A stretch of 64,000 nucleotides of DNA from Methyloversatilis universalis EHg5 (GCF_000378945.1 NZ_KB900539.1:2809234-2873233), one strand, 5' to 3'. Counted from the stretch's first letter, positions 15,876 through 24,265 are shown. Program-made: numbers and translations. Notes: generated by a model not told the origin, from the sequence alone.

Positions 15876-16403
15876 TCAGACCGGATCGGCAACCCGCCGG
15901 CGTCGTGGCCGGCCGCGACCGGGTACCGGCGCCGGCTTGTCGGGCAGACCGAGTGCCGCGCGCGACAGCCGGTCGGCGTCGCGGTTGCGGTGGCGCGGCA
16001 CCCATCTGAGCTCGATCCGGTCGAAACCGGCCAGCGTCGCCGCCACCGCCTGCAGCTGGCTGCACAACGGCTCGACCGTGGCTCGCCTGTCGCCACCCAG
16101 ATGGCGCAGCACGACATCGCTGTCGCCGATCACCTGCAGCCGGCGCGCGCCTTCGGCGCGGGCGCGCTCGAGGGCGATGCGCAGCGCCTCCAGCTCGGCT
16201 TCGTTGTTGCAGCCGTGACGGCTGCCGGCCTGCGACAGTTCGATGCGCCGGCCGTCCGGTGCCACGATGAGCGCGCCCAGACCGAGCCGCCCGGGATTGG
16301 GCCAGGCGCAGCCGTCGAACCACAGCAGCCAGCAGTCGGAATCGTCGGATTCGGGGGGCAGTGACACGGTGAGGCGGGCGCGGGCAAAGCGCGATGGTGC
16401 CAC
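15876..16403 (-). CDS. RNase H-like (RVT_3 type) protein
   Basis: Ribonuclease HI fold protein of 175 residues. The active-site acids are all present: Asp in [13 protein letters not shown], Glu in [14 protein letters not shown], Asp in [13 protein letters not shown] and a final Asp in [16 protein letters not shown]. This arrangement is nearer to the plant/archaeal RVT_3 group than to the classical E. coli RnhA. It ends in a short Arg/Pro-rich tail ([10 protein letters not shown]). A role in removing RNA from RNA-DNA hybrids is possible but unproven. It diverges from fabI. Confidence 0.8.
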   Translation of the reverse strand: MAPSRFARARLTVSLPPESDDSDCWLLWFDGCAWPNPGRLGLGALIVAPDGRRIELSQAGSRHGCNNEAELEALRIALERARAEGARRLQVIGDSDVVLRHLGGDRRATVEPLCSQLQAVAATLAGFDRIELRWVPRHRNRDADRLSRAALGLPDKPAPVPGRGRPRRRRVADPV

Positions 16404-16451
16404 GCAGCGGCGCAGGCTGCCGGTCCGCGTGGCGGCCGGGCCGGCTTCCCC

Positions 16452-16457
16452 TATAAT
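16452..16457 (+). promoter_or_regulatory. Promoter -10 element for fabI
   Basis: A perfect TATAAT lies 47 bp upstream of the fabI ATG in an otherwise very GC-rich gap. No good -35 hexamer is seen at 16-18 bp. Transcription would start near 16464. Confidence 0.55.
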
Positions 16458-16503
16458 CCGCCCTCCCCCAACCGGCCGAACGCCGGAATACTGGAGACCT
16501 TAC

Positions 16504-17289
16504 ATGGGCTTTCTCGCCGGCAAGAAGATTCTGATCACCGGACTGCTGTCCAACCGTTCCATCGCCTATGGCATCGCGCAGGCCTGCCACCGCGAAGGCG
16601 CGGAACTGGCCTTCACCTATCAGAACGAGCGCTTCACGGATCGCGTGAGCAAGATGGCGGCGGATTTCGGTTCTTCGCTGGTGTTTCCCTGTGATGTGGC
16701 CGACGACGCCCAGATCACTGCCCTGTTCGACCAGCTGGCGACCAAGTGGGACGGCCTCGACGGCCTGGTGCACTCGATCGCGTTCGCGCCGGGCGAAGCG
16801 CTGGACGGCGACTTCCTCGACGGCCTGTCGCGCGAAGCCTTCCGCACCGCCCACGAAGTGAGCGCCTACAGCTTCCCGGCGCTGGCCAAGGCCGCGCGCC
16901 CGATGATGCAGGGCCGCAACGGCTCGGTGCTCACGCTGTCGTATCTGGGTGCGGTGCGCGCACTGCCCAACTACAACATCATGGGTCTGGCCAAGGCCAG
17001 TCTGGAAGCATCGGTGCGCTACCTCGCAGCCAGCCTCGGCCCGCAGGGCATCCGCGCGAATGCGGTGTCGGCCGGCCCGATCAAGACCCTGGCTGCCTCC
17101 GGCATCGGCAATTTCGGCAAGCTGCTGGCCTACAACGAAAAGGTCGCTCCGCTCCGCCGCAACGTCACCATTCAGGAAGTCGGCAATGTCGCCGCCTTCC
17201 TCCTGTCCGACCTGGCCAGCGGCGTGACCGGCGAAGTCACCTATGTAGACGCCGGTTTCAGCCAGACCGCGCTGGGCGCGGTGGACTGA
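16504..17289 (+). CDS. fabI: Enoyl-[acyl-carrier-protein] reductase (NADH), FabI
   Basis: Last reductive step of type II fatty-acid elongation, 261 residues, cytoplasmic. The FabI form of the nucleotide-binding motif is present ([20 protein letters not shown]), and the catalytic pair lies in [20 protein letters not shown], where the second Tyr and Lys follow the Y-x6-K rule of FabI. A ribosome site (GGAGA) lies about 8 nt before the ATG at 16504. A perfect -10 element and a strong terminator bracket it as a single-gene unit. Confidence 0.95.
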   Translation: MGFLAGKKILITGLLSNRSIAYGIAQACHREGAELAFTYQNERFTDRVSKMAADFGSSLVFPCDVADDAQITALFDQLATKWDGLDGLVHSIAFAPGEALDGDFLDGLSREAFRTAHEVSAYSFPALAKAARPMMQGRNGSVLTLSYLGAVRALPNYNIMGLAKASLEASVRYLAASLGPQGIRANAVSAGPIKTLAASGIGNFGKLLAYNEKVAPLRRNVTIQEVGNVAAFLLSDLASGVTGEVTYVDAGFSQTALGAVD

Positions 17290-17319
17290 GTTTCGCGCCA
17301 GACCGGCACACCCGCTGCC

Positions 17320-17364
17320 AACGGCCCATCCAGGCGGTGTCTGCCGCCCGGATGGGCCGTTTTC
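17320..17364 (+). terminator. Rho-independent terminator of fabI
   Basis: AACGGCCCATCC pairs with GGATGGGCCGTT, with a further inner stem GGCGG/CCGCC, followed by TTTTC. The rest of the gap to lemA (17365-17594) holds no gene that I can support. It contains two small hairpins, GGGGGC-CAGC-GCCCCC at 17541-17556 and CTTCG...CGAAG at about 17559-17577, just before the lemA ribosome site. Confidence 0.88.
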
Positions 17365-17594
17365 GTTGCGGTCCTGCCACCGGTAAGCCTGCACCGCGCT
17401 CACGCTCTGCTGCCCCGCGACCTCGATCCAGCGCCCGGTCGCCCGCCGAACCGCCTGCGCGCGCGCTGCCGGCGCAGAAACACCTGGCAACGCCTGCGGC
17501 GGCCGCAGCGTCACATCCGGCCTGTATCCTTCTTGCATCCGGGGGCCAGCGCCCCCATCTTCGAACGCGTTCCGAAGTTCAATGGAGGCAGGAA

Positions 17595-18209
17595 ATGCGC
17601 AGGCTCTGGATGTCGTTGCTCGCTCTTCTCACCGTCACGCTGCTGTCCGGCTGCGGTTACAACACGCTGCAGTCGGGTGACGAACAGGTCAAGGCGGCCT
17701 GGGCCGAGGTGCTGAACCAGTACCAGCGGCGCGCCGACCTGATTCCCAATCTGGTGAACACCGTCAAGGGCTTCGCCGAGCAGGAGAAAGAGGTGCTCAC
17801 CCGCGTGACCGAAGCACGCGCGAAGGTGGGCGCCATCCAGGCCACGCCCGAACTGATCAATGACCCGCAGGCCTTCCAGCGCTTCCAGGCGGCGCAGGGC
17901 GAACTGGGCGGCGCGCTGTCGCGGCTGCTGGTGGTGACCGAAAACTACCCGCAGCTGAAGTCGGACCAGAACTTCCGCGACCTGCAGGCCCAGCTCGAAG
18001 GCACCGAGAACCGCATCGCGGTGGCCCGCAACCGTTACATCAAGGCGGTGCAGGACTACAACGTGACCGTGCGCTCCTTCCCGAGCAATCTGACCGCCAT
18101 GGTGTTCGGCCATCAGGTGAAGCCGGGCTTCACGGTCGAGAACGAGGCGGAAATCTCGCGCGCGCCCAAGGTCGACTTCGGCGGCGCCGCGCCCCGGCCT
18201 GCCCAGTAA
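17595..18209 (+). CDS. LemA family lipoprotein
   Basis: A 204-residue LemA protein. The N-terminus is a lipoprotein signal (LLALLTVTLLSGCG, Cys at about 19), followed by the helical LemA domain with its signature YQRRADLIPNLVNTVKGFAE and a later ENRIAVARNRYIKAVQDYN. LemA proteins are usually found beside TPM-domain proteins, as here (next gene 3 bp away). The role is not well known; a part in envelope stress or protein quality control is often proposed. Start at 17595 has GGAGG/AGGAA just upstream. Confidence 0.9.
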   Translation: MRRLWMSLLALLTVTLLSGCGYNTLQSGDEQVKAAWAEVLNQYQRRADLIPNLVNTVKGFAEQEKEVLTRVTEARAKVGAIQATPELINDPQAFQRFQAAQGELGGALSRLLVVTENYPQLKSDQNFRDLQAQLEGTENRIAVARNRYIKAVQDYNVTVRSFPSNLTAMVFGHQVKPGFTVENEAEISRAPKVDFGGAAPRPAQ

Positions 18210-18212
18210 GCG

Positions 18213-19067
18213 ATGAATCGATTGCACGCACTGCGCAGCTTTTTCGGTGCGCTGCTGCTGTTCGCACTGCTGCTGACCGGTTTCTCCGCACGGGCGGAGG
18301 TGGCAGTGCCGCCGGTTGCCCGCGTGAGTGACCAGACCGGCACGCTGACACCGGCCGACGTGGCGGCGCTGGACCGCATGCTGGCCGATTTCGAGGCATT
18401 GCGCGGCAGCCAGATCGCGGTGCTGATCGTACCCAGCACCGCCCCCGAAACGGTTGAACAGTACGCGCTGCGCGTGGCCGAGGCGTGGAAGCTGGGTCGC
18501 AAGGGCGTGGACGACGGCGCGCTGCTGCTGGTCGCGAAGAACGACCGGGCGCTGCGTATCGAGGTGGGCTACGGCCTGGAAGGCGTGCTGACCGATATCG
18601 CGGCCAAGCGCATCGTGTCCGACGTGATCGTGCCGCGCCTGCGCGAAGGTGACTACGCCGGCGGCATCCGTGCCGGCGTCGATCGCATGATGCGGCTGAT
18701 CGAAGGCGAGCCGCTGCCGCCGCCCGCGCGCGCGTCATCGGCCGATGCAGGCGGGCTGGAACAGTACGCACCGCTGCTGCTGGTGGTCGCTTTCGGCCTG
18801 GGCGGCGTGCTGCGCGCAATGCTGGGCCGGCTGCCGGGCGCACTGGCCACCGGCGGCGTGGTCGGCTTCATCGCCTGGATCGTGATCGGCATGCTGCCGG
18901 TCGCCATCTTCGCCGGCATCGTCGCGCTGTTCATCACGCTGTTCGGCGGCGGGCGCGGCATCGGCGGCGGAGGCTGGGGAGGCGGCTACGGCGGCGGTGG
19001 AGGCGGAGGCGGCTTCAGTGGCGGAGGCGGCGGCTTCGGCGGCGGTGGCGCTTCCGGGCGATGGTGA
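18213..19067 (+). CDS. TPM domain protein with signal peptide and Gly-rich tail (YgcG type)
   Basis: Membrane-anchored protein of 284 residues. A signal peptide (about 1-29) is followed by the TPM domain (about 30-165) with RVSDQTGTLTPADVAALDRM, WKLGRKGVDDGALLLVAKND and RIEVGYGLEGVLTD. Then come two membrane helices at about 190-250 and a tail of almost only Gly with Phe/Ser/Tyr, typical of this family. It is cotranscribed with lemA and with a second TPM protein. Function of the domain is unsettled (phosphatase activity is reported for a plant relative). Confidence 0.9.
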   Translation: MNRLHALRSFFGALLLFALLLTGFSARAEVAVPPVARVSDQTGTLTPADVAALDRMLADFEALRGSQIAVLIVPSTAPETVEQYALRVAEAWKLGRKGVDDGALLLVAKNDRALRIEVGYGLEGVLTDIAAKRIVSDVIVPRLREGDYAGGIRAGVDRMMRLIEGEPLPPPARASSADAGGLEQYAPLLLVVAFGLGGVLRAMLGRLPGALATGGVVGFIAWIVIGMLPVAIFAGIVALFITLFGGGRGIGGGGWGGGYGGGGGGGGFSGGGGGFGGGGASGRW

Positions 19068-19080
19068 CATCGGTGACGAC

Positions 19081-19575
19081 ATGATTCAGCGTCTTTTCAG
19101 ACATCTGTGCGCCTTCGCCTGGCGCACGCGACGCGCGCTGCCGCCTGCGGCGCTGGAAGCGATCGAACTGGCGATCGAAGCCAGCGAGGCGCGCCATGCC
19201 GGCGAACTGCGGGTGGTGGTGGAACACGCGCTGCATCCGCACGCGGTGCTGCGCGGCCAGACCGGCCGAGAACGCGCGGTCGAACTGTTCTCCGCACTGC
19301 GCATCTGGGACACCGGACACAACAGCGGCGTGCTCATCTATCTGCTGATGGCCGATCACGACATCGAAATCGTGGTCGACCGCGGCATCCGGGCGCGGGT
19401 ACCCGACGCGCGCTGGGCGGACCTGTGCCGGCAGCTGGAAATCCGGCTCGCGCAGGGGGAATTCCGCGACGGGCTGCTGCAGGCGGTGGCCGCCATCACG
19501 GACGAACTGACCCGCCACTTCCCGTCCGCGGACGCGAAACACAACGAACTGCCGGACCGTGTGCTTGTCCTGTAA
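19081..19575 (+). CDS. Second TPM domain protein, no signal peptide
   Basis: Soluble-looking TPM-family protein of 164 residues. Core features are ELRVVVEHALHP, RAVELFSALRIWDTGHNSGV, LIYLLMADHDIEIVVDRGI and a C-terminal helix. It has neither a signal nor a Gly-rich tail. It starts 13 bp after the first TPM gene, so lemA-TPM-TPM form one operon; this trio is a common arrangement. The ATG at 19081 is the first that leaves the family domain intact. Confidence 0.85.
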   Translation: MIQRLFRHLCAFAWRTRRALPPAALEAIELAIEASEARHAGELRVVVEHALHPHAVLRGQTGRERAVELFSALRIWDTGHNSGVLIYLLMADHDIEIVVDRGIRARVPDARWADLCRQLEIRLAQGEFRDGLLQAVAAITDELTRHFPSADAKHNELPDRVLVL

Positions 19576-19624
19576 GGTGGCCGGCCGACGATGATCGCGC
19601 CCGCGCCGCACGCGGAGATCTCTC

Positions 19625-21502
19625 TTGCTCAAGTATTTCGAAAACCGGATCGACCCCTATCCCGAAGGCACACCGCCGGTGCCGCCGCACGGGTTGTTCC
19701 CCTTCCTGTGGTCATGCACCCGCGGCCTGCGGGGCTATATCGCGGTCATGACGCTGTGCACCGCGGCCATCGGCGTGTTCGAGGCGCTGCTGTTCGCGAT
19801 GCTGGGCGACATCGTGGACTGGCTGGGCAAGATCGAGCCGGCGAGACTGTGGGAGCGGGAAGGCGGCACGCTCACGCTGCTGGCGGTCATCCTGCTGGTG
19901 AGCCCGCTGGTGATCGCGCTGCAGACGCTGCTGAAGCACCAGGCGCTGGCCGGCAGTTTTCCGATGCGGCTGCGCTGGAACTTCCACCGCCACATGCTCG
20001 GCCAGAGCATGAGCTTCTATCAGGACGAATTCGCCGGCCGGGTTGCCGCCAAGGTGATGCAGACCGCGCTGGCGGTGCGCGACACCTGGATGATCGTGGC
20101 CGACATCCTGGTGTTCATCATCATCTACTTCGTCACCATGGTGAGCGTGGTCGGCGGCTTCGATCTCGCGCTGCTGCTGCCCTTCGGCGGCTGGCTCGCG
20201 CTGTATGTCGGCGCCATGTTCTATTTCGTGCCACGACTGGGCGCAGTCGCGCAGTCACAGGCCGATGCGCGCTCGCTGATGACCGGCCGCATCACCGACG
20301 CCTACACCAATATCGCGACCGTGAAGCTGTTTTCCCACACCGCACGGGAGGCGAACTATGCGCGCGAGGCGATGCGCGAATTCATGCGGCCGGTGCAGGC
20401 ACAGTTCCGGCTGGTGAGCGGCTTCGAAGTGGTGAACCACATGCTGAGCATGGGGCTGATCGCCTCCACTGCCGGCATGACGCTGTGGCTGTGGACCCAC
20501 GGCCAGGTGGGCATCGGCGCGGTGGCGGCGGCGACCGCGATGGCGCTGCGGCTGAACGGCATTTCGCACTGGGTAATGTGGGAACTGGCGTCGCTGTTCG
20601 AACAGATCGGCACCGTGCGCGACGGCATCAACACGCTATCGCGCGCGCACGCGGTGGTCGACCGGCCGGACGCGCAGCCGCTGCGGGTCACGCACGGCGA
20701 CATCCGGATCGAGGACGTCACCTTCAACTACGAAAAGCCGCGCAACCCAGACGGCGGCGCCGTGATCGACCGGCTCACGCTGCACATCCGGCCGGGTGAG
20801 AAGATCGGCGTGGTCGGGCGATCCGGCGCCGGCAAGACCACGCTGATCAACCTGCTGCTGCGCTTCCACGACCTGCCGTCAGGCCGCATCCTGATCGACG
20901 GGCAGGACATCGCCAGCGCCACGCAAGACAGCCTGCGCGCGCAGATCGGCATGGTGACCCAGGACACCTCGCTGCTGCACCGCTCGGTACGCGACAACAT
21001 CCTGTACGGCCGACCGGACGCGACCGACGCCGACATGGTGGCCGCAGCGAAGCGGGCCGAAGCACACGAGTTCGTCATGAGCCTGGTCGACCCCAAGGGC
21101 CGCAGTGGCTACGACGCCCACGTCGGCGAACGCGGCGTGAAACTGTCCGGTGGCCAGCGCCAGCGCATCGCGATCGCACGGGTGATGCTGAAGGACGCGC
21201 CCATCCTGCTGCTGGACGAAGCGACCAGCGCACTCGATTCAGAGGTGGAAGCCGCGATACAGGACAGTCTTTACCGGCTGATGGAAGGCAAGACCGTAGT
21301 CGCCATCGCCCACCGGCTGTCCACCATCGCCGCGATGGACCGGCTCATCGTGATGGACCGCGGCCGCATCGTCGAAGAAGGCGACCACCGCAGCCTGCTG
21401 GCACACGGCGGTCTGTACGCACGGCTGTGGTCGCACCAGAGCGGCGGCTTTCTGGCGGCGGACGTGGACGAAACGCTGGCGGTACGGGCGGAAACGGTCT
21501 GA
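19625..21502 (+). CDS. ABC exporter, fused membrane and ATPase domains
   Basis: Half-transporter of 625 residues that would work as a homodimer in the inner membrane. Six hydrophobic helices occupy about residues 35-330. The ATPase domain (about 365-600) has Walker A GRSGAGKTT, Q-loop MVTQDTSLLHRSV, signature LSGGQRQRIAIARV, Walker B ILLLDEATSALD and switch His in AIAHRLSTI. It starts with TTG at 19625, chosen because GGAG lies 7 nt upstream. It follows the TPM gene by 49 bp and may be read with it. Substrate unknown; multidrug or lipid export is typical of this type. Confidence 0.9.
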   Translation: MLKYFENRIDPYPEGTPPVPPHGLFPFLWSCTRGLRGYIAVMTLCTAAIGVFEALLFAMLGDIVDWLGKIEPARLWEREGGTLTLLAVILLVSPLVIALQTLLKHQALAGSFPMRLRWNFHRHMLGQSMSFYQDEFAGRVAAKVMQTALAVRDTWMIVADILVFIIIYFVTMVSVVGGFDLALLLPFGGWLALYVGAMFYFVPRLGAVAQSQADARSLMTGRITDAYTNIATVKLFSHTAREANYAREAMREFMRPVQAQFRLVSGFEVVNHMLSMGLIASTAGMTLWLWTHGQVGIGAVAAATAMALRLNGISHWVMWELASLFEQIGTVRDGINTLSRAHAVVDRPDAQPLRVTHGDIRIEDVTFNYEKPRNPDGGAVIDRLTLHIRPGEKIGVVGRSGAGKTTLINLLLRFHDLPSGRILIDGQDIASATQDSLRAQIGMVTQDTSLLHRSVRDNILYGRPDATDADMVAAAKRAEAHEFVMSLVDPKGRSGYDAHVGERGVKLSGGQRQRIAIARVMLKDAPILLLDEATSALDSEVEAAIQDSLYRLMEGKTVVAIAHRLSTIAAMDRLIVMDRGRIVEEGDHRSLLAHGGLYARLWSHQSGGFLAADVDETLAVRAETV

Positions 21503-21527
21503 GCGGGGCCCGGCGCTGCGGCAAAGC

Positions 21528-21767
21528 TCAAGCGGCGCGGCGGTCCGGAAAGGCGATCACGTCGGCGCGACGGCGACGCTCGATGCGCGGCGGCACCGAC
21601 TGCTGCGTGGCACCGTCATTGTCAGCATTGCCGCCGGCCGCCTGCCAGGCGACCGCTGCGGCAAGCTGGCGCTCCCAGGACATCAGGTACTCCTGTGACG
21701 ACCCGATCAGTTCGAGCGGCGGAATGAATTCGGCTTCAAGCGTCTGGATCTGGACTACACGCGACAT
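21528..21767 (-). CDS. Small uncharacterised protein with AGGNADND motif (79 aa)
   Basis: I do not recognise this family. The 79-residue protein starts MSRVVQIQTLEAEFIPPLEL, has a central helical part (WERQLAAAVAWQAAGGNADN, residues 31-50) and a basic tail with RIERRRR. A purine-rich ribosome site (AAGGGG) lies about 8 nt before the ATG. The motif AGGNADND (44-51) recurs as AGGDADND in another small protein at 23971-24183, on the far side of efp-earP. No signal peptide or membrane helix. It overlaps the end of a possible 51-codon gene. Confidence 0.6.
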   Translation of the reverse strand: MSRVVQIQTLEAEFIPPLELIGSSQEYLMSWERQLAAAVAWQAAGGNADNDGATQQSVPPRIERRRRADVIAFPDRRAA

Positions 21768-21910
21768 GGATCATCCCCTTCGTTGTGGACGTCTGGATCA
21801 GTCAGGCAGGTCATCAGCCCATCAAGCCTGGCATGCAGATTTGACGGAAAGATTTCAATGTAGGCATTCGATCGCCTGAAATCCTGTCGCAGCGCAGCGA
21901 AATCCGTCAT
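21755..21910 (-). CDS. Possible 51-aa small protein overlapping the next gene
   Basis: Open frame starting MTDFAALRQDFRRSNAYIEI and ending DDPCRV. Its last 13 bases overlap the start of the 79-residue gene, which would couple their translation. Directly before the ATG is a perfect 20-bp palindrome. Against it: no clear ribosome site at normal spacing, and third codon positions are much less G/C-rich (about 60 percent by my count) than in neighbouring genes. It may be recently acquired or not coding. Confidence 0.3.
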   Translation of the reverse strand: MTDFAALRQDFRRSNAYIEIFPSNLHARLDGLMTCLTDPDVHNEGDDPCRV

Positions 21911-21930
21911 GACAGGGAAATTTCCCTGTC
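21911..21930. promoter_or_regulatory. Perfect 20-bp palindrome abutting a start codon
   Basis: GACAGGGAAATTTCCCTGTC is fully self-complementary and ends one base before the ATG of the 51-codon frame (minus strand). It looks like an operator for a dimeric regulator, or an RNA hairpin that would hide the start codon. The rest of the gap up to the efp terminator shows nothing else. Confidence 0.6.
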
Positions 21931-21958
21931 TGCATGCCGCAATCGCTTCCGCTCGGAC

Positions 21959-21989
21959 AAAAAGAAAAGCCCCGCCTGAGGACGGGGCT
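21959..21989 (-). terminator. Rho-independent terminator of efp
   Basis: On the minus strand AGCCCCG-(8 nt)-CGGGGCT is followed by TTTCTTTTTG, 67 bp after the efp stop codon. Confidence 0.85.
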
Positions 21990-22056
21990 CTGCTGACCGC
22001 GCACCGCCACAGGCGGTCGCGGGACATCCGGTGAGGCGGGCGCCGCCCGCACACAC

Positions 22057-22614
22057 TTACTTCACGCGGTTCTTGTATTCGCCGGTGCGGGTGTCGATTT
22101 CGATCTTGTCGCCGATTTCGCAGAACAGCGGCACCGGCACTTCGAAGCCGGTGTTGATCTTGGCCGGCTTGAGCACCTTGCCCGAGGTGTCGCCCTTGAC
22201 GGCCGGCTCGGTGTAGGTGATTTCACGCACGACCGAGTTCGGCAGCTCGACCGAAATGGCGCGGCCTTCGTAGAACACGACTTCGCAGGTCATGCCGTCT
22301 TCGATGTAGTTCAGCGCGTCGCCCATGTTCTCGGCTTCGACCTCGTACTGGTTGTACTCGGTGTCCATCAGCACGTACATCGGATCGGCGAAATAGGAAT
22401 AGGTGACTTCCCTGCGGTCGAGAATGACCACGTCGAACTTGTCGTCCGCCTTGTAGACGGTCTCCTGACCGGAGCCGGTCAGCAGGTTCTTCATCTTCAT
22501 CTTGACGACGGCGGCGTTGCGGCCCGACTTGTTGTACTCGGCCTTGAGCACGACCATGGCGTCGTTGCCGATCTTCACGACGTTGCCGGCGCGCAGTTCC
22601 TGTGCGGTTTTCAT
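22057..22614 (-). CDS. efp: Elongation factor P, arginine type
   Basis: Translation factor of 185 residues that relieves ribosome stalling at proline runs. Three beta-barrel domains are present; the C-terminus [18 protein letters not shown] is standard. At the tip of domain I the sequence reads [11 protein letters not shown], so residue 32 is Arg and not the Lys of E. coli-type EF-P. Arg32 is the residue rhamnosylated by EarP in arginine-type EF-P, and earP lies immediately upstream. A promoter inside the end of earP and a terminator downstream suggest efp can be expressed on its own. Confidence 0.96.
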   Translation of the reverse strand: MKTAQELRAGNVVKIGNDAMVVLKAEYNKSGRNAAVVKMKMKNLLTGSGQETVYKADDKFDVVILDRREVTYSYFADPMYVLMDTEYNQYEVEAENMGDALNYIEDGMTCEVVFYEGRAISVELPNSVVREITYTEPAVKGDTSGKVLKPAKINTGFEVPVPLFCEIGDKIEIDTRTGEYKNRVK

Positions 22615-22724
22615 GCAGTGTTCCTGTGGGGATGGAGGCCGGCCGGCAAAGCACCGTGGCCCGTCAGTCGGGCCCCGAAGCTTCTTGCAACCCCTGTTGC
22701 AATGCCCGTCGCGGCAAACCCGGC

Positions 22725-22754
22725 ATTATATAGGTGTCTGATTAAACGAAACAA
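22725..22754 (-). promoter_or_regulatory. Promoter of efp
   Basis: On the minus strand TTGTTT (22754-22749), an 18-bp spacer and a perfect TATAAT (22730-22725). It overlaps the last codons of earP; transcription would start near 22718, about 104 nt before the efp ATG. Confidence 0.6.
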
Positions 22755-23856
22755 GCTGGCTTGCAAGGTCGGACTGCCGGGCAAGGCTGGCGGCCCATGC
22801 CTCCGCGTGTTGCCGCAGCGCCGGCAGCGCCGCGAACAGCGCGTGCCAACTCTCGGCAGGCAGCGGAAGGTCGCGATTCCACGCCGCGTGGACCGCGCGC
22901 AGCGCCTGCGTTGCCCCCGGGCCCAGACCGGTGCAGAGGCGGTCGAGAAAGGCATCCAGCTTCGCGATGTGTGCATCGTCCTGCTGACGGTAAATGTGCC
23001 AGAGCAGCGGGCGGGCAGCCCACTGCGCGCGCACGAAGGAATCCTCGCCGCGCACGATGTTCAGGTCGGCATGCCACAGCAGCGCGTCGTAATCGTCCTG
23101 ATCCATGAAATGCAGCGGGCGGATGTCGAGCGCCCCGCGCTGGCAGGCCTCACCCGGCGCCAGCGGCTGCCCGCAGATCTGTTCCAGCGCCGTCAGCGCC
23201 CGCCCTTCCGGCACCCACAGCTGCGCCGGCCGGTCACCGCCGGCCAGCGCATCGACCAGGGAGACAAGGGCCGGACTTTCGTAGCTGAACAGCGTGAGCT
23301 GCAGCGCGGCCGGGTCGGGCTGCATGCCGAGGCGGGCAAAGATGGCTTGCTGCAGCGCCGCATCGGCACGCCAGGCGTCGCGGCGCGCGAGCAGATCGCG
23401 CTCGCGCAGCAGGCCACCGGTACGTGCGGTGAAACCGGGAAAGAAGAAATGCTTGGCCAGCCCGGTGGCCGGATCGCGCGAGGCGAGACCGTGACAGCCT
23501 TCGACCCAGTCCTCCGCGCTGAGGTATTCGAGATTGAACCAGCGCGTCCCCCCGGCGCGCGCAGCCATCGCGTCGATGTAGCTGCGCGGCAGTTCGCAGG
23601 CGAAAGCTTCAATCACGCAGTCGGCCGGTTCCAGGTCGGCGGGCAGCGTGGTCCAGTGCCGGAGGTCTATGTCCGGCTCATTCAAGCCGGCCGGCTTGAT
23701 CCGTGCCAGCGCCTCCGGCATGTCCATCCACAGCCGGACCCGCCAGCCGTGATCGCGGGCCAGCGCACGGGCCAGCCGCCAGCACACGCCGGCATCACCG
23801 AAATTGTCGATGACGCGGCAGAACAGGTCGCAGTCGATGCGCGCAGCGACGTGCAT
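22726..23856 (-). CDS. earP: EF-P arginine rhamnosyltransferase EarP
   Basis: Glycosyltransferase of 376 residues that moves rhamnose from dTDP-rhamnose to Arg32 of EF-P (formerly DUF2331). The N-terminal signature CRVIDNFGDAGVCWRLAR carries the conserved aspartates of the DNFGD motif. The C-terminal half has DLNIVRGEDSFVRAQWAARP, the dTDP-sugar-binding region, and PLLWHIYRQQDDAHIAKLDA. The ATG at 23856 fits the family length, with GGAG about 11 nt before it; a TTG at 23889 is possible. It sits directly before its substrate gene efp. rml genes for dTDP-rhamnose are not in the window. Confidence 0.94.
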   Translation of the reverse strand: MHVAARIDCDLFCRVIDNFGDAGVCWRLARALARDHGWRVRLWMDMPEALARIKPAGLNEPDIDLRHWTTLPADLEPADCVIEAFACELPRSYIDAMAARAGGTRWFNLEYLSAEDWVEGCHGLASRDPATGLAKHFFFPGFTARTGGLLRERDLLARRDAWRADAALQQAIFARLGMQPDPAALQLTLFSYESPALVSLVDALAGGDRPAQLWVPEGRALTALEQICGQPLAPGEACQRGALDIRPLHFMDQDDYDALLWHADLNIVRGEDSFVRAQWAARPLLWHIYRQQDDAHIAKLDAFLDRLCTGLGPGATQALRAVHAAWNRDLPLPAESWHALFAALPALRQHAEAWAASLARQSDLASQLVSFNQTPI

Positions 23857-23970
23857 GCGTGAAAAATCTCCAGTCAGGGGGTGCGACAAGCCTTCAAGTC
23901 CGCAAAGCCGATGTCGTAATCAGCCTTGCAGCTGCGATCGACCACACGCAACAGTATCAGGAGTCCCGAC

Positions 23971-24183
23971 ATGTCCATGCCGCGCCCGACGTCCGAAGCA
24001 CTGGGTTTTCGCCACACTCACCGCCCGCTGAAGTCCGGCGAGCCCATTCCGTCCATGCCCAGCCTGTTCGACCAGATCGCGCAGATCAACGCAATGGCCG
24101 TGGTGGCCGAAGCCGGAGGCGACGCCGACAACGACAGCCTGCTGATTGACAGCTACGATGAAGACGACGACCTGAACGACTGA
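23971..24183 (+). CDS. Small uncharacterised protein with AGGDADND motif and acidic tail (70 aa)
   Basis: Not a family I can name. The 70-residue protein starts MSMPRPTSEALGFRHTHRPL, has a hydrophobic/helical stretch SLFDQIAQINAMAVVAEAGG (31-50), the motif AGGDADND (48-55), and a strongly acidic end (DSYDEDDDLND). A good ribosome site (AGGAG, 7 nt spacing) supports the ATG at 23971. The motif is shared with the small protein at 21528-21767. It diverges from earP and is followed by a hairpin and then the HDOD gene. No signal peptide. Confidence 0.7.
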   Translation: MSMPRPTSEALGFRHTHRPLKSGEPIPSMPSLFDQIAQINAMAVVAEAGGDADNDSLLIDSYDEDDDLND

Positions 24184-24191
24184 GCGCAGTC

Positions 24192-24211
24192 AGGCGGGAG
24201 CCGTCCCGCCT
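24192..24211 (+). terminator. Short hairpin after the 70-aa gene
   Basis: AGGCGGGA-GCCG-TCCCGCCT forms an 8-bp stem 8 bp after the stop codon; no T-run. Confidence 0.4.
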
Positions 24212-24265
24212 TCAGGAAGGGTGGTTCGCCGCCGTTAACAGGTCATCGCAACGAGGACCTGACCG

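Noticed and set aside
14428-17538. A 1036-codon minus-strand frame joining the porin to upstream sequence
   Set aside because: The upstream part is antisense to fabI and runs out of frame through the RNase H-like gene. The porin with its own signal peptide starts at 15780 (or 15798).
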